Positions 5,179 through 5,248 of a stretch of DNA of 5,248 nt are shown here, piece after piece. The position numbers were made by a program, and so were the translations under genes. The notes below the pieces were generated by a model, which was not told where the DNA came from, searched no databases, and worked only from the letters and a program-made list of their open reading frames with translations. Location: assembly GCA_002366635.1 (NCBI GenBank), contig DFBN01000111.1, forward strand, positions 4,582 to 9,829, in the 5' to 3' direction. Within the stretch, counting starts at the first letter, position 1; the number at the start of each line of letters is the position of its first letter. The stretch comes from Caldifarciminota bacterium UBA3079. Lineage in GTDB: Bacteria; Hydrothermota; Tepidihabitantia; Tepidihabitantales; Tepidihabitantaceae.

Positions 5179-5248
5179 TTAACGGTTCAGGACTTTTTTC
5201 AGGAATTTGCCGGTGTAAGAACCGGAAGAGCGGGCGATTTCTTCAGGC
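5179..5248 (-). CDS. uvrA: UvrA C-terminal end (excinuclease ABC subunit A, partial)
   Basis: On the minus strand a frame enters from the right edge and stops with TAA at 5181-5179. The last 22 residues read PEEIARSSGSYTGKFLKKVL, then NR. This matches the extreme C terminus of UvrA, where PEE.A...S.TG.(FY)L is typical of the final residues after the second ATP-binding domain. UvrA is the damage-sensing ATPase of nucleotide excision repair. Only the tail is visible, so the identification rests on a short but characteristic motif. The gene is convergent with ymdB, with 7 bases between the two stop codons. Confidence 0.85.
   Translation of the reverse strand, partial: PEEIARSSGSYTGKFLKKVLNR

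Noticed and set aside
5162..5187. AACCG/CGGTT inverted repeat between ymdB and uvrA as a bidirectional terminator
   Set aside because: Only 5 bp with a 16-base loop and no T tract on either side; too weak to call.

Overview
The window looks like bacterial chromosome of roughly balanced base composition. All genes but one read on the plus strand. The right two thirds is a housekeeping cluster: a small coiled-coil protein gene (ZapB-like), zapA, a structured RNA that I read as 6S RNA, rny (RNase Y) and a ymdB-type metallophosphoesterase gene. The 3' end of uvrA converges on ymdB at the right edge. RNase Y and YmdB together exclude Escherichia-like gammaproteobacteria. Lipoprotein-type leaders followed by FN3-like domains suggest a non-proteobacterial, probably diderm lineage, such as a candidate phylum related to WOR-3 or the FCB group. 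That placement is inference from gene content and style, not proof.

Region by region. 1-271 is the 3' end of a gene whose product ends in the same domain as the next two proteins. It is followed by a clear intrinsic terminator (288-315). 390-1238 and 1251-2066 are two full-length tandem paralogs. Each has a lipoprotein-like signal peptide, an FN3-like domain and a C-terminal domain of about 150 residues that I do not recognise. That domain ends almost at the last residue with SWFQL..GLRLI.H. The two paralogs have 21 identical bases around their ribosome binding sites and starts. The three genes are an expanded family of predicted envelope proteins of unknown function and are the least ordinary part of the window.

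2114-2314 encodes a 66-residue coiled-coil protein and 2335-2601 encodes ZapA, an FtsZ-ring associated protein. The two proteins end in a similar 15-residue motif. Between zapA and rny, bases 2605-2775 fold by eye into a long interrupted rod closed by an 11-bp stem, with a hairpin on the 5' side of the centre and a T-rich stretch just downstream. Its position next to zapA, size and conserved segments fit 6S RNA, the regulator that occupies RNA polymerase by mimicking an open promoter. RNase Y (2798-4375) is the membrane-anchored endoribonuclease that starts mRNA decay. YmdB (4365-5171) overlaps it by 11 bases and is probably translationally coupled to it. YmdB carries Asp in place of the usual Asn in its GNH metal-binding motif.

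Functionally, the right part combines cell division (zapB-like, zapA) with global RNA control (6S RNA, RNase Y, probably YmdB). The left part is a lineage-specific envelope protein array that appears to have expanded beside this cluster. I found no mobile element, CRISPR array, tRNA or rRNA, and no gene-free stretch longer than about 200 bases. The 118 bases between the first two genes hold the terminator and a possible promoter. The 196 bases between zapA and rny are nearly all 6S RNA.
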